A stretch of DNA of 64,000 nt from an uncultured Muribaculaceae bacterium (GTDB lineage Bacteria; Bacteroidota; Bacteroidia; Bacteroidales; Muribaculaceae): positions 62,001 to 126,000 of the forward strand of contig CAJTQV010000005.1 in assembly GCA_910578385.1 (NCBI GenBank), given 5' to 3'. The translations under genes were made by a program, and so were the position numbers. Shown here in pieces: positions 1-9,353 of the stretch. Within the stretch, counting starts at the first letter, position 1. Each line of letters opens with the position of its first letter. Under the pieces are notes generated by a model that was not told the DNA's origin, did no database searches, and saw only the letters and a program-made list of their open reading frames with translations.

Positions 1-1
1 A

Positions 2-604
2 TACTTGCCAGTGATTGGTTATACATACTCTGTGACCAGCTACATACTCGACAAGACCGGAGATGATGTGGAACTTACTCCGGTCCTAAAGGAAGCACCT
101 GATTTTACCGATGTCAAGTACCCCACACACATCTCTGCCGATGGCGATATTGTCGTGACGGGAACGCTAACCAACAATACCGGTGCCCCTTACCACAACT
201 TCGTTACAGCTCTGATTTTGTCGGAAGATTGCACGGAGCTTTACGCACTGGGTTACATGATGGTGGTTGATCTCGAAGAGGGCGAAAGCAAGGAATTGAA
301 GTATAACACTCCGTTAAGGCTGCTCTGCGACCTGCCGGCCGGACAGTATTATTTAGCGATCGCCATAGATGGAGGTAACGGCTACTACGGATTTCTCTCA
401 GAGCCGGAGCTGGTGAGTTACGTAGATGGTCCAGCGGGAGTATCCAATCCTGCCGTAGACCCGGACCTCGGACACCGCGTGTACTACACCATCGACGGCG
501 TGCGTGTGGCCGAAGACGGAGCCAGTGAACCTCAACCCACCCTTCCAGCGGGCCTGTATATCGTAAAATCAAGCTCATCGACAAGCAAAATCATTGTGAA
601 ATAA
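2..604 (+). CDS. C-terminal part of a secreted protein with sorting-like tail
   Basis: The reading frame is open from the left edge, so the true start lies outside the window. About 200 residues are visible. The first two thirds look like beta-sandwich material (an alternating hydrophobic pattern around TLTNNTGAPYHNFVTALI). The last 40 residues contain YYTIDGVRVAEDG and end in GLYIVKSSSSTSKIIVK, the pattern of short Bacteroidota C-terminal tails (T9SS type A-like) that direct export and surface attachment. The catalytic or binding part would be upstream and cannot be identified. A strong hairpin terminator follows the stop codon. Confidence 0.7.
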   Translation, partial: YLPVIGYTYSVTSYILDKTGDDVELTPVLKEAPDFTDVKYPTHISADGDIVVTGTLTNNTGAPYHNFVTALILSEDCTELYALGYMMVVDLEEGESKELKYNTPLRLLCDLPAGQYYLAIAIDGGNGYYGFLSEPELVSYVDGPAGVSNPAVDPDLGHRVYYTIDGVRVAEDGASEPQPTLPAGLYIVKSSSSTSKIIVK

Positions 605-693
605 AAGTCCGCAGTGCCGGTCAAGGCTTGAGCATCAGCGGCAATAACATAAAACAAATCGGAATAATACAGGAAATCTCAATTACTGTTCCG

Positions 694-735
694 GCGCGGC
701 TTCTTAAACTTTCTTAAAGAAGCCGCGCTTTTTAT
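694..735 (+). terminator. Rho-independent terminator
   Basis: A 12-base-pair perfect stem (GCGCGGCTTCTT against AAGAAGCCGCGC) with an 11-base AT-rich loop is followed by TTTTTA. It separates the secreted protein from the par operon. Confidence 0.85.
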
Positions 736-767
736 ACTTTACATTCGGATAATCGGCGAATTTTCAC

Positions 768-775
768 TATTTTTG
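768..775 (+). promoter_or_regulatory. Promoter -7 box upstream of parA
   Basis: TATTTTTG fits the Bacteroidota -7 consensus TAnnTTTG, about 50 bases before the parA start. No good -33 TTTG is visible at the usual distance. Confidence 0.5.
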
Positions 776-824
776 CAAAATAATAGTAGCTGTATCAATC
801 CGAACCGCTGCTGAATTCACCTTT

Positions 825-1598
825 ATGGGAAAAATAATAGCAATAGCAAATCAGAAGGGTGGCGTAGGCAAGACCACTACCTCGTTCAACCTCGGCGCAT
901 GTCTCGCCTTTGACAAGCGCAAGGTCCTTCTCGTCGATGCCGACCCGCAGGCAAACGCCACATCGGGTATCGGCGTCGAACCCACCGACTCCGACGCGAG
1001 CATCTACGAATGCCTTATCGACGGCTATCCCGCCGCCGATGCCATTATGCCCACACAGGTCAAGGGCCTCGACATCATCCCGTCGCGAATAGACCTTGTC
1101 GGCGCGGAGGTCGAGCTGATGTCACGCCCCGACCGCGAGCGTATGCTGGCAAAAGCTCTCGAACCGGTCAAGGACCGCTATGACTACATACTCATAGACT
1201 GCAGCCCCTCTCTCGGCATAATAACCGTAAACGCCCTCACAGCCTCGGACTCGGTACTGATACCGGTCCAGGCGGAATATTTCGCTCTCGAAGGTATCGC
1301 ACAGCTCCTCAACACCGTGCGCATCATCAAGAGCCGCCTGCGTCCGCAGCTCGAAATCGAGGGTTTCCTGCTCACCATGTACGACGCACGCCTCCGTCTG
1401 GCAAACCAGATTTTCGAGGAGCTGAAGGGACATTTCGGCGACATGGTGTTCACCACCGTCATTCCCCGCAACATCAAGCTCTCCGAGTCGCCGAGCCACG
1501 GTCTCCCGGTCATCCTCTATGACCCAGACTCACGCGGAGCAATCGCTTATACTCAGCTCGCAAAGGAATTGCGGTCACGTAACAAGAAGAAGAAATGA
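825..1598 (+). CDS. parA: ParA/Soj chromosome-partitioning ATPase
   Basis: A 257-residue ParA-family ATPase that partners ParB in chromosome segregation by forming ATP-dependent dimers on the nucleoid. The deviant Walker A KGGVGKTT is at residues 11-18 (N-terminal MGKIIAIANQKGGVGKTT). VLLVDADPQANAT follows as the A' motif, and YILIDCSPSLG as Walker B. The length is typical of chromosomal Soj-type proteins. The gene overlaps parB by four bases (ATGA), so translation is probably coupled. No parS-like site was recognised in the window. Confidence 0.96.
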   Translation: MGKIIAIANQKGGVGKTTTSFNLGACLAFDKRKVLLVDADPQANATSGIGVEPTDSDASIYECLIDGYPAADAIMPTQVKGLDIIPSRIDLVGAEVELMSRPDRERMLAKALEPVKDRYDYILIDCSPSLGIITVNALTASDSVLIPVQAEYFALEGIAQLLNTVRIIKSRLRPQLEIEGFLLTMYDARLRLANQIFEELKGHFGDMVFTTVIPRNIKLSESPSHGLPVILYDPDSRGAIAYTQLAKELRSRNKKKK

Positions 1599-2458
1599 CA
1601 CCGAAACGAAACGCCCTGGGACGTGGTCTCGACTCGCTGATAAGCCTCGGCGAGGTGCGCACCGACGGCAGCTCCGCCATCTCGGAGATTGACATCGCCC
1701 GCATCTCTCCCAACCCTGAACAGCCGCGCCGCACATTCTCCGAGGAAAGCCTCGATGAACTTGCGGTCTCAATCCGCGAGTTGGGTATTGTACAGCCCCT
1801 CACCCTGCGTCTGACCGACAATGGCAACTATCAGATTATAGCCGGTGAACGCCGCTGGCGCGCTGCCTCGCGTGCCGGTCTGACATCGGTTCCCGCCTAT
1901 GTCCGCACTGCATCCGACTCGGAGATGACCGAGATGGCTCTCATCGAGAACATCCAGCGCGAGGACCTCAACGCCATAGAAGTCGCTCTGGGCTTCAAGA
2001 AACTCATAGACTCATACAGCCTGACTCAGGAACGGCTTTCGGAACGCCTCGGCAAGAAGCGTGCCACCATAGCAAACCACCTGCGTCTGCTCAAGCTCCC
2101 GGCTGAGATTCAGCTCGGTCTGCGCGACCGCCTTATCGACATGGGACACGCCCGCGCCATCCTCGCTGTGGCCGACCCCAAAGACCAGCTCAAACTCTAC
2201 AAGAAGATTCTCAAGGAGGGGCTGTCGGTACGCGCTGTCGAGAAGCTCGCACGCGACCTTTCGGAGGGGAAACGCAAGGAGGGCGCCGCAACCCCGGCTG
2301 AAGCGGCCAACGACATCTACTCCGGTTTCGCCGAACAGCTGTCGCAGCGGTTCAACACCCCGGTGAAGTTCACCCGAAACCCCAACGGCAAAGGCACGAT
2401 AACAATCAAGTTCGCTTCTGACGACGAACTGCACCGGCTCATCAAGGCTCTCGAATAA
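1595..2458 (+). CDS. parB: ParB/Spo0J partition protein
   Basis: A 287-residue ParB, the parS-binding CTPase partner of ParA. The N-terminal half carries the ParB/Srx nuclease-like fold with the clamp motif GERRWRAASRAG and the ENIQREDLNAIE segment. A helix-turn-helix region follows (SLTQERLSERLGKKRATIAN), then a C-terminal dimerisation segment. It begins within the parA stop codon. Downstream genes follow closely and are probably co-transcribed. Confidence 0.96.
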   Translation: MTPKRNALGRGLDSLISLGEVRTDGSSAISEIDIARISPNPEQPRRTFSEESLDELAVSIRELGIVQPLTLRLTDNGNYQIIAGERRWRAASRAGLTSVPAYVRTASDSEMTEMALIENIQREDLNAIEVALGFKKLIDSYSLTQERLSERLGKKRATIANHLRLLKLPAEIQLGLRDRLIDMGHARAILAVADPKDQLKLYKKILKEGLSVRAVEKLARDLSEGKRKEGAATPAEAANDIYSGFAEQLSQRFNTPVKFTRNPNGKGTITIKFASDDELHRLIKALE

Positions 2459-2485
2459 GAAGACAATCAACAACATCACAACAGA

Positions 2486-3301
2486 ATGAGCAGAACGAGA
2501 CACATGGATTCCACCGGACACTGCGGCCCGCTTGAAAGGCTGTTGGTGTCCGCGCTCTGTATCATTCTCTCTTTTCCGGTCGGGTATCTCTCCCCGCGCT
2601 GCGTGGCCGCGACCGTCCGTCAGGACGATCTCAGCACAACCCCACCCGCAGATGCCCCTGGCACACAGTCCGCACCGGCTGCTCCAAACGACTCAACCGT
2701 ATATCTCGACGCGGAACTCGCCCTGCCCGTAGCTGAGTCTGACTCGATACCCCCGACCGAGGTTCGCGCCGACGACTATGCCTACGACGAGAACGGCAAG
2801 ATTCCCTTCAATCCCTCTCCCACCCGCGCCGTGTGGCTGTCGGCTCTCTGCCCCGGTTTAGGTCAGATCTACAACCGCCGCTATTGGAAGCTGCCGATAG
2901 TGATCGGCGGTTTCATGGGTCTCGGCTACGCCACGAACTGGAACAACAACCAGTACGAGGACTACATGCAGGGATACCGTGACCTGCTCGACAACGACCC
3001 GCAGACAAAGTCGTACATGGATTTCTTCCCTCCGACTGTCAAGGAGGAGGATCTTGACCATACATGGCTTGAACAGACATTCAAGGCACGCAAGGACTCG
3101 GCACGCAGGTACCGCGACATGTGCATAATCGGCCTTGTCGCCCTCTACGCGCTCTGTATGCTCGATGCCTATGTCGATGCCTCGCTGACTCACTTCGATG
3201 TCTCGGCAGACCTCTCGGTCGACTGGGCACCGACCCTGATGCAGCAGCCCGGACGGAGCGGCAAACCGGCTCTCGGACTAAACTGGGCATTGACGTTCTG
3301 A
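2486..3301 (+). CDS. DUF5683 membrane protein
   Basis: A 271-residue protein with an N-terminal hydrophobic segment (LVSALCIILSFPVGYL), a low-complexity Pro/Ala/Asp-rich linker to about residue 95, and the conserved DUF5683 core starting at AVWLSALCPGLGQIYNRRYWK. Two further hydrophobic helices follow (around PIVIGGFMGLGYA and MCIIGLVALYALCML). DUF5683 proteins are common in Bacteroidota next to parAB and cell-wall genes, and their biochemical role is not established. It sits 27 bases after parB and 37 before the transglycosylase gene, which argues for an operon. Confidence 0.85.
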   Translation: MSRTRHMDSTGHCGPLERLLVSALCIILSFPVGYLSPRCVAATVRQDDLSTTPPADAPGTQSAPAAPNDSTVYLDAELALPVAESDSIPPTEVRADDYAYDENGKIPFNPSPTRAVWLSALCPGLGQIYNRRYWKLPIVIGGFMGLGYATNWNNNQYEDYMQGYRDLLDNDPQTKSYMDFFPPTVKEEDLDHTWLEQTFKARKDSARRYRDMCIIGLVALYALCMLDAYVDASLTHFDVSADLSVDWAPTLMQQPGRSGKPALGLNWALTF

Positions 3302-3338
3302 CCCTTAAACCTCGAATCAAACCTCGAACAATATAATC

Positions 3339-5168
3339 ATGACAAAACGAATTCTCCATATCGCGTTTGCGGCGGCGGCACTTTTCCTCCCCCTGACGGC
3401 CCATGCCGACAAGGCAAAGAATGTGCTCGACCTCAAGACCGACATAACAGACTCGAACATAATCTATCCGGAGAGCTATGAGCTTGACACGCAGAAGATG
3501 CTCGAAGGCTGGTATCTGAAGAACTACACCGCCACCGACGACCGCTACAAGCGTCAGGGCGATGCCAATGTCTCCGATGCCACTATCCGCGACCGTCTCT
3601 CCAAGCTGAACACCGTCATCGAGATGCCGTTCAACCAGATTGTGCGCAGCTACATAGACCGTTACACGGCAAAGAGCCGCGGCGCGGTGTCGGCCATGCT
3701 CGGTCTGAGCCTCTACTACATGCCGATTTTCGAGCAGGCTCTCGAAGAGGCCGGACTGCCGCTCGAACTGAAGTATCTGCCAGTGATTGAATCGGGTCTG
3801 AACCCCAACGCCGTGTCAAAGCATGGAGCCACCGGCCTGTGGCAGTTCATGCTCGCCACCGGCAAGGGTCTCGACATGGAGATCTCGTCGCTTGTAGATG
3901 AACGCCGCGACCCCTACACTTCGTCGAAACGTGCGGCTAAGTATCTGAAGGACCTCCACGACACCTACAACGACTGGTCGCTCGCCATCGCAGCCTACAA
4001 CTGCGGCCCCGGAACTGTCAACAAGGCCATACGCCGCGCCGGAGGTGAGCCTTCCGACCATGACTTCTGGTCAATCTATTACTTCTTGCCCGCAGAGACT
4101 CGTGGCTATGTGCCGATGTTCATCGCCGCCAATTATGTGATGAACTACTACCAGTATCACAACATCAGCCCGGTTCTGGCCACCAAGCCGCTCGTGACCG
4201 ACACGCTGATGATTTCCGACCGGGTTCACTTCAAGCAGATTTCAAAGGTGCTCGACATTCCTGTCGATGAGCTTAGAGTGCTCAACCCGCAGTTCCGCGC
4301 CGATGTAATTCCGGGACGTCCCGACCGCATGTACACCTTGGTCCTCCCCTCGCAGCAGGTTCACGCCTACATCATGAGCGAGAGCGACATCCTCGCCTAT
4401 GAGGCCGAAAAATACTCACGCCGCACCGATGCCCAACCCGGAGAGCAGCCCAATGCCGCTCTTGCCGAGGCCATTGAGCAGGAGGCTGCCGAGATTGACG
4501 ACACGCCTCTTGAGCAGGTAGCAGAGGCGGAGCCGGTGGCTGTGCGCCGCGGAGGTGGCGGAAACGGCGGAGGGACCAAGACTGTCTCCCATAAGGTCGA
4601 GCCGGGCGAGACCCTCGCTGCAATAGCCGACAAGTATCAGGTATCGACTGACGACATCAAGTCATGGAACAACCTGACCCGCAATTCACTCCGCACCGGT
4701 CAGATGCTCCGCATAACGACTTCGAAGGAGATTGCCGACGCTTCGGGCGCACGCGAGGTTGCACCCACCAAGTCAAGTTCCTATGCCCGTCAGGAGAACA
4801 CGTGGAGCAACAACAACAACCAGACTTCGAAGAAGACCACTGCGGCTCCCGCCAAGTCAACCAAGCAGACCACTTCAAAGAAGAAAGCCGAGCCCAAGGC
4901 TCCCACTTCCCATACGGTCAAGAGCGGAGAGAACCTGACAACCATCGCCAAGAAGTATGGCACTACCGTTGCCGAGCTTAAGAAGGCGAACGGCCTGAAG
5001 GGCGACGAGCTCCATCCCGGCGACGCGCTGAAGCTCCCTTCCAAGGCCAAGGCGACTACTTCCAAGTCTACCGCCTCCAAGAAGAAAGGCTCCAATGCTT
5101 CATCGAAATCTTCCGGAAGCTCCAAGAAGAAATCTTCCGCCTCTTCCAAGAAAAAGAAGAAAAAATAA
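3339..5168 (+). CDS. mltD: MltD-like lytic transglycosylase with LysM repeats
   Basis: A 609-residue periplasmic murein hydrolase. Residues 1-23 form a signal peptide. The SLT/GEWL-type catalytic domain spans roughly residues 115-270, with the catalytic glutamate at E151 in YLPVIESGLNPNAVS, then GATGLWQFM and IAAYNCGPGTV. Two LysM peptidoglycan-binding repeats lie near residues 415-460 (HKVEPGETLAAIADKY) and 525-570 (HTVKSGENLTTIAKKYG). The last 40 residues are a Ser/Lys-rich low-complexity tail ending in a run of lysines. It is the last gene of the par operon and is followed by a terminator, linking chromosome segregation and wall remodelling in one unit. Confidence 0.93.
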   Translation: MTKRILHIAFAAAALFLPLTAHADKAKNVLDLKTDITDSNIIYPESYELDTQKMLEGWYLKNYTATDDRYKRQGDANVSDATIRDRLSKLNTVIEMPFNQIVRSYIDRYTAKSRGAVSAMLGLSLYYMPIFEQALEEAGLPLELKYLPVIESGLNPNAVSKHGATGLWQFMLATGKGLDMEISSLVDERRDPYTSSKRAAKYLKDLHDTYNDWSLAIAAYNCGPGTVNKAIRRAGGEPSDHDFWSIYYFLPAETRGYVPMFIAANYVMNYYQYHNISPVLATKPLVTDTLMISDRVHFKQISKVLDIPVDELRVLNPQFRADVIPGRPDRMYTLVLPSQQVHAYIMSESDILAYEAEKYSRRTDAQPGEQPNAALAEAIEQEAAEIDDTPLEQVAEAEPVAVRRGGGGNGGGTKTVSHKVEPGETLAAIADKYQVSTDDIKSWNNLTRNSLRTGQMLRITTSKEIADASGAREVAPTKSSSYARQENTWSNNNNQTSKKTTAAPAKSTKQTTSKKKAEPKAPTSHTVKSGENLTTIAKKYGTTVAELKKANGLKGDELHPGDALKLPSKAKATTSKSTASKKKGSNASSKSSGSSKKKSSASSKKKKKK

Positions 5169-5188
5169 CACCACGAAAACACGATCCG

Positions 5189-5227
5189 CAAGTTCCGCAG
5201 ACTGAAGCTGTCTGCGGGACTTGTTTA
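5189..5227 (+). terminator. Rho-independent terminator of the par operon
   Basis: A 14-base-pair stem with one G-U pair (CAAGTTCCGCAGAC against GTCTGCGGGACTTG), a seven-base loop, then TTTA. It ends the parA-to-transglycosylase unit. Confidence 0.8.
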
Positions 5228-5273
5228 CCTTAAAATACCTAAAATCATAATTCCAAAACTCTAACCCAACATC

Positions 5274-6665
5274 ATGATCACCACTCTGATCGTACTCTTT
5301 TTCATCGGCTATCTCGCCATAGCCCTGGAGCATCCGCTCCGTGTCGACAAGACCGCGACGGCTCTGATGCTCGGTATGCTTCTATGGATTATCTATGCCC
5401 TCGGCGCGGAATACATTGTGCCGCTCATCGAGGGCGACGCGTTCAAGGCATACGTGGACGCTCATCCGATGCTCGCCAATGAAAGCCTGCACAAACAGGC
5501 TCTCAGTTATGTGACCGACGTGAAGCTCGTGGAATCGCTGGGCGATGTTACCCAGACTCTGTTTTTCCTGATCGGCGCCATGACAATCGTGGAGCTTGTG
5601 GACATCCACGGAGGTTTCACCGTCATCACAAGCCGTATCACCACGCGCCACAAGCGCACGCTGCTCTGGGTGATCTGCGCCGTGACATTTGTATTCTCGG
5701 CCGTGCTTGACAACATGACAACCACTATCGTGATGGTGCTCCTGCTCCGCAAGCTCATCGAGGACCAGCATGAACGTTGGCTGTATGCCGGAATGATCAT
5801 CATTGCCGCCAACACAGGTGGCGCATGGAGTCCGATTGGCGACGTGACGACAATCATGCTCTGGGTGAAAGGAAACGTGACAGCCCTCGCGCTGATCGAG
5901 CGCGTGCTGCTGCCGTCGGTTGTAGCCATGGTTGTTCCTCTTCTCATAATCCAACGCTCGCTCAAGGGTGTGATACCTCCATTCGAGCATCCTGTCGAGG
6001 AACAGACCCACGGCATGTCAGCTGCCGAACGCACCACAATATTCTGCCTCGGAGTTGGTGGTCTTCTCTTCGTTCCTGTCTTCAAGAGCATCACTCACCT
6101 CCCCCCATTTGTGGGTATGCTGTTTGTTCTCGGCGTGCTCTGGCTCTACACCGAGATTTTCTACAACGGCAAGCGCATAGAGCGTCGCAAGCAGCACCGT
6201 CTGCCGCAGGTAATCTCGCGCATCGACATGCCTTCGATTCTCTTCTTTCTCGGCATCCTGCTGGCAGTGGCCGTGCTTGAGGCATCGGGAGTATTGGCAG
6301 CGACAGCCGCATGGCTTGACGAGGAAGTACACAACGTCTACATCATCAACGTACTTCTCGGCATACTGTCCTCAATCTTCGACAACGTGCCGCTCGTGGC
6401 CGGTGTGATGGGCATGTATCCCCTCGAAGACGCTTCGGCTGTGGGTTATGCAGCCAACTTCGTACAGGATGGTGTATTCTGGGAATTCCTCAGCTACTGC
6501 GCCGGAGTCGGAGGTAGCCTTCTGATCATCGGCTCCGCAGCCGGCGTCATCGCCATGGGTCTGGAGAAAATCAACTTCGGCTGGTACCTGAAGCGTTTCT
6601 CCCTCGCCGCCCTCGCCGGCTACCTGGCCGGAGCCGACGTATACATGCTCGAACTCCTCCTCTGA
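5274..6665 (+). CDS. nhaD: NhaD-type sodium/proton antiporter
   Basis: A 463-residue inner-membrane protein with about 11-12 hydrophobic helices. Motifs fit the ion transporter superfamily NhaD branch: a first helix in ITTLIVLFFIGYLAIALEHP, then VFSAVLDNMTTTIVMVLLLRK, ANTGGAWSPIGDVTTIMLWV, and a C-terminal repeat SSIFDNVPLVAGVMGMYPL. The paired DN(M/V)T/P motifs in inverted halves are the expected ion-binding elements. It probably exports sodium in exchange for protons. It stands between two terminators and so is transcribed alone. Confidence 0.92.
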   Translation: MITTLIVLFFIGYLAIALEHPLRVDKTATALMLGMLLWIIYALGAEYIVPLIEGDAFKAYVDAHPMLANESLHKQALSYVTDVKLVESLGDVTQTLFFLIGAMTIVELVDIHGGFTVITSRITTRHKRTLLWVICAVTFVFSAVLDNMTTTIVMVLLLRKLIEDQHERWLYAGMIIIAANTGGAWSPIGDVTTIMLWVKGNVTALALIERVLLPSVVAMVVPLLIIQRSLKGVIPPFEHPVEEQTHGMSAAERTTIFCLGVGGLLFVPVFKSITHLPPFVGMLFVLGVLWLYTEIFYNGKRIERRKQHRLPQVISRIDMPSILFFLGILLAVAVLEASGVLAATAAWLDEEVHNVYIINVLLGILSSIFDNVPLVAGVMGMYPLEDASAVGYAANFVQDGVFWEFLSYCAGVGGSLLIIGSAAGVIAMGLEKINFGWYLKRFSLAALAGYLAGADVYMLELLL

Positions 6666-6698
6666 CCCACCCGGACACAAACAACCAACCCAAACAAC

Positions 6699-6729
6699 AA
6701 AGGGACGCACCAACCGTGCGCCCCTTTTA
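6699..6729 (+). terminator. Terminator after nhaD, REP-like core
   Basis: The stem AAAGGGACGCAC pairs with GTGCGCCCCTTT through one mismatch, followed by T-rich sequence. The core GGACGCAC...GTGCGCCC resembles the palindrome at 53,083-53,103. Confidence 0.75.
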
Positions 6730-6793
6730 TTATATACCCGCTCATTGACACACTGTCGAGGGCGGCACATCTGAATGAATCCATATGAAATGA

Positions 6794-6825
6794 TTTGCAA
6801 CTTTGGGAAACTATTGCTAACTTTG
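6794..6825 (+). promoter_or_regulatory. Bacteroidota promoter for the aminotransferase-trkAH unit
   Basis: TTTG at 6794-6797, a 20-base spacer, and TAACTTTG at 6818-6825 match the -33/-7 consensus exactly. The start codon is 43 bases further on. Confidence 0.8.
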
Positions 6826-6868
6826 TCATGTTGAGAGGACATCTCACAATCAATGGTTCGTATCTATT

Positions 6869-7969
6869 ATGATTAAGTTTTTGGATCTGGAGAGGGTGAC
6901 GGCGGCGCATGGGGCTGAGATAAATGAGGCGGTGAGCCGCGTCGTCAATTCGGGGTGGTATCTTCAGGGGGAGGAGAACCGGCGGTTCGAACGAAATTTC
7001 GCCGATTTCATCGGCGTTTCCCATGCCGTGGGATGCGCCAATGGCCTCGACGCGCTCATCCTGACTTTCCGCGCTCTCATCGAGTCAGGACGGCTCAGTC
7101 CTGGCGACGAGGTGATAGTTCCGGCTAATACATACATTGCCTCGATTCTCGGCATCACCGAAAACGGACTGACTCCCGTGCTTGTCGAGCCTGACCCAGT
7201 TACGCTCCAACTCGACCCGGCACGCGCCGCAGAGGCAGTCACCCCGCGCACCCGTGCCATGCTGCTCGTACACCTCTACGGACGGTGCGCTTTCTCCGAT
7301 GAAATCGGAAAAATCTGCCGTGATAATGACTTCCTTCTTATCGAGGACAACGCACAGGCGCATGGCTGCATGTTCGGTGACCGGCGTACCGGAAGCCTCG
7401 GAATAGCCGGCTGCCACAGCTTCTATCCCGGCAAGAACCTCGGCGCACTCGGCGACGGAGGTGCCGTCACTACCGGCGACGCGGAACTTGCCGAGACGAT
7501 CCGTACGCTCGCCAACTACGGCTCGTCGAAAAAATATGTCTTCGAATATTGCGGACGCAATTCCCGCCTTGATGAAATTCAGGCCGCCGTGCTTGATGTC
7601 AAGCTGAAATATCTCGATGAAGACAATGACAAACGTCGTGCGATAGCCAGTATTTTCCTCGATGAAATCGAAAATCCGGCAGTAACAATTCCCCCGACGC
7701 CCGACATGTCGGCCAATGTTTTCCACCTGTTCCCCATTCTCTGCGACCGCCGCGACGAGCTGCAGAAGTATCTCGCCGACCATGGAGTGCAGACTTTGAT
7801 TCATTATCCCATACCACCACACAAGCAAAATTGTTATAAGGAGTGGGCACATCTCCATCTGCCTATAACCGAGGACATACACCGCCGTGAGCTTTCACTC
7901 CCCATCTCTCCGGTTATGACCCAGGAAGAGGCTCGTGAAGTTGTGCGGTTGATCAACGCTTGGAAATAA
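6869..7969 (+). CDS. DegT/DnrJ/EryC1/StrS sugar aminotransferase
   Basis: A 366-residue PLP-dependent aminotransferase of the family that aminates nucleotide-linked keto-sugars for surface polysaccharides. The PLP lysine lies in [17 protein letters not shown]. Other family signatures are [24 protein letters not shown] and [16 protein letters not shown]. It is closest in pattern to enzymes making 3-amino-3,6-dideoxyhexoses, but the substrate cannot be fixed from sequence. No other sugar genes flank it. Its stop codon overlaps the trkA start by one base (TAATG), so it is probably co-transcribed with the potassium genes. Confidence 0.9.
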   Translation: MIKFLDLERVTAAHGAEINEAVSRVVNSGWYLQGEENRRFERNFADFIGVSHAVGCANGLDALILTFRALIESGRLSPGDEVIVPANTYIASILGITENGLTPVLVEPDPVTLQLDPARAAEAVTPRTRAMLLVHLYGRCAFSDEIGKICRDNDFLLIEDNAQAHGCMFGDRRTGSLGIAGCHSFYPGKNLGALGDGGAVTTGDAELAETIRTLANYGSSKKYVFEYCGRNSRLDEIQAAVLDVKLKYLDEDNDKRRAIASIFLDEIENPAVTIPPTPDMSANVFHLFPILCDRRDELQKYLADHGVQTLIHYPIPPHKQNCYKEWAHLHLPITEDIHRRELSLPISPVMTQEEAREVVRLINAWK

Positions 7970-9303
7970 TGAAGATACTTATTGCCGGAGATGGCGAGAC
8001 CGGTACACACCTCGCCGAAATGCTGTCGGTCGAGAACCAGGACGTGACCCTGATGGGTGCCGACCGTGAACGGCTTCAGGAACTGGACGCCTCGTTCAAT
8101 TTCATGACCGTCGTCGGCGACCCGACCTCAGCAGCTGCCCTTGAAGAATGCGGTGCGGGGAGAGCTGACCTGTTCGTCGCCGTCACTCCAGACGACAATG
8201 CCAACATCGTGGCCTGCGAACTCGCCAAGGGGCACGGCGCACGCCGCTGCGTAGCCCGCGTCGACAAACCGGAATTCTCACAACCCGACCTTGCCGCCCT
8301 GCTGCGACGTCTGGGTGTTGACCAGACGATATGCCCGGAGAAGATGGCAGCCGAGACCGTACTCCACTTCATACATCACAACTGGGTGTCCGACTGGTTC
8401 CGTCTGCATCGCGGCGAGCTGCTTGTGGTGGGTGTCCGCGTGAAAGAGAATGACACACTCGCCGGCCAAACCCTGCGTGATCTCTCGCAGTCACCGAGGT
8501 TCTTTCACGTCGCAGCCATAAAACGTGGCGAGAAGGTAATCATACCGCGCGGCGACGACCATATCTCCCCCGGCGACACTCTTTATATATCCACTCTACC
8601 TGCTTATGCCGACAAACTGCACAAGCTATGCGGAAAAAACTCGATAAAAGCGGGAAAAATCATGATTACCGGAGCCGGACGCGTCACGGAAAACCTGCTG
8701 CGTCTGCTCGGGTCAGGACCGTCGGTCACGGTCATCGACCCGGACCGCGACCGGTGCCGCGAGATGGCATTCAAGTTTCCCGACGCTGTCATTGTAAACG
8801 CACGCTCCAACGACGTTGTCACAATGAAAGAGGAGGGAGTGGACCAGTGCGACATGTTTTTAGCACTCACCGGTTCTTCAGAGACCAACATCGTGTCGTG
8901 CATGGTGGCCCGCGAGCATGGTGTGCGCAAGACCTTGGCACGCATTGAGGAATTCCAGTACATGCAGGAGGCCGAGAGCCTTGACATCGACAAGATTGTC
9001 AACAAGAAGCAGCTCAACACAGGCATGGTGATGAATATGCTCCTCGACTCTGACTTAGCCACTACCCAGTGCGTCGCCACCGACAAGGCGGAGGTAACGG
9101 TGATGGTGGCGACAGAAACCTCACGCATAGTGTCACGCCCCATCTGCGAGATGTCCCTTCCGCAGGAGCTGACAATCGCGGGGCTGGTGCGCGACGGCAA
9201 AGGGGAACTTGTGGAAGGACGCACGCACATACGCCCCGGCGATCATGTGGTGGTATTCTTCCTGACCGGCTCGCTGTCGAAAGTCAGGAGGCTTTTCAAA
9301 TAA
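7969..9303 (+). CDS. trkA: TrkA potassium-uptake regulatory subunit
   Basis: A 444-residue cytoplasmic gating subunit of the Trk potassium channel. It has two RCK_N/RCK_C halves. The first begins [19 protein letters not shown] and the second KIMITGAGRVTENLLRLLG, each a Rossmann dinucleotide-binding motif. Each half ends with a TrkA-C domain (RPGDHVVVFFLTGSLSKVRR at the end). A TTG at 7960 would add three residues. The ATG at 7969 is preferred because it starts exactly at the conserved MKI(L/I)I. trkH follows 50 bases downstream. Confidence 0.94.
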   Translation: MKILIAGDGETGTHLAEMLSVENQDVTLMGADRERLQELDASFNFMTVVGDPTSAAALEECGAGRADLFVAVTPDDNANIVACELAKGHGARRCVARVDKPEFSQPDLAALLRRLGVDQTICPEKMAAETVLHFIHHNWVSDWFRLHRGELLVVGVRVKENDTLAGQTLRDLSQSPRFFHVAAIKRGEKVIIPRGDDHISPGDTLYISTLPAYADKLHKLCGKNSIKAGKIMITGAGRVTENLLRLLGSGPSVTVIDPDRDRCREMAFKFPDAVIVNARSNDVVTMKEEGVDQCDMFLALTGSSETNIVSCMVAREHGVRKTLARIEEFQYMQEAESLDIDKIVNKKQLNTGMVMNMLLDSDLATTQCVATDKAEVTVMVATETSRIVSRPICEMSLPQELTIAGLVRDGKGELVEGRTHIRPGDHVVVFFLTGSLSKVRRLFK

Positions 9304-9353
9304 CAAGGCCGCAACAGGCACACATTTAAGGAAATAACAGGTAACAAACTGAT

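Noticed and set aside
825..2458. parS site near parAB
   Set aside because: Several CACGTG hexamers occur in the window, but none is flanked by the arms of a parS palindrome.
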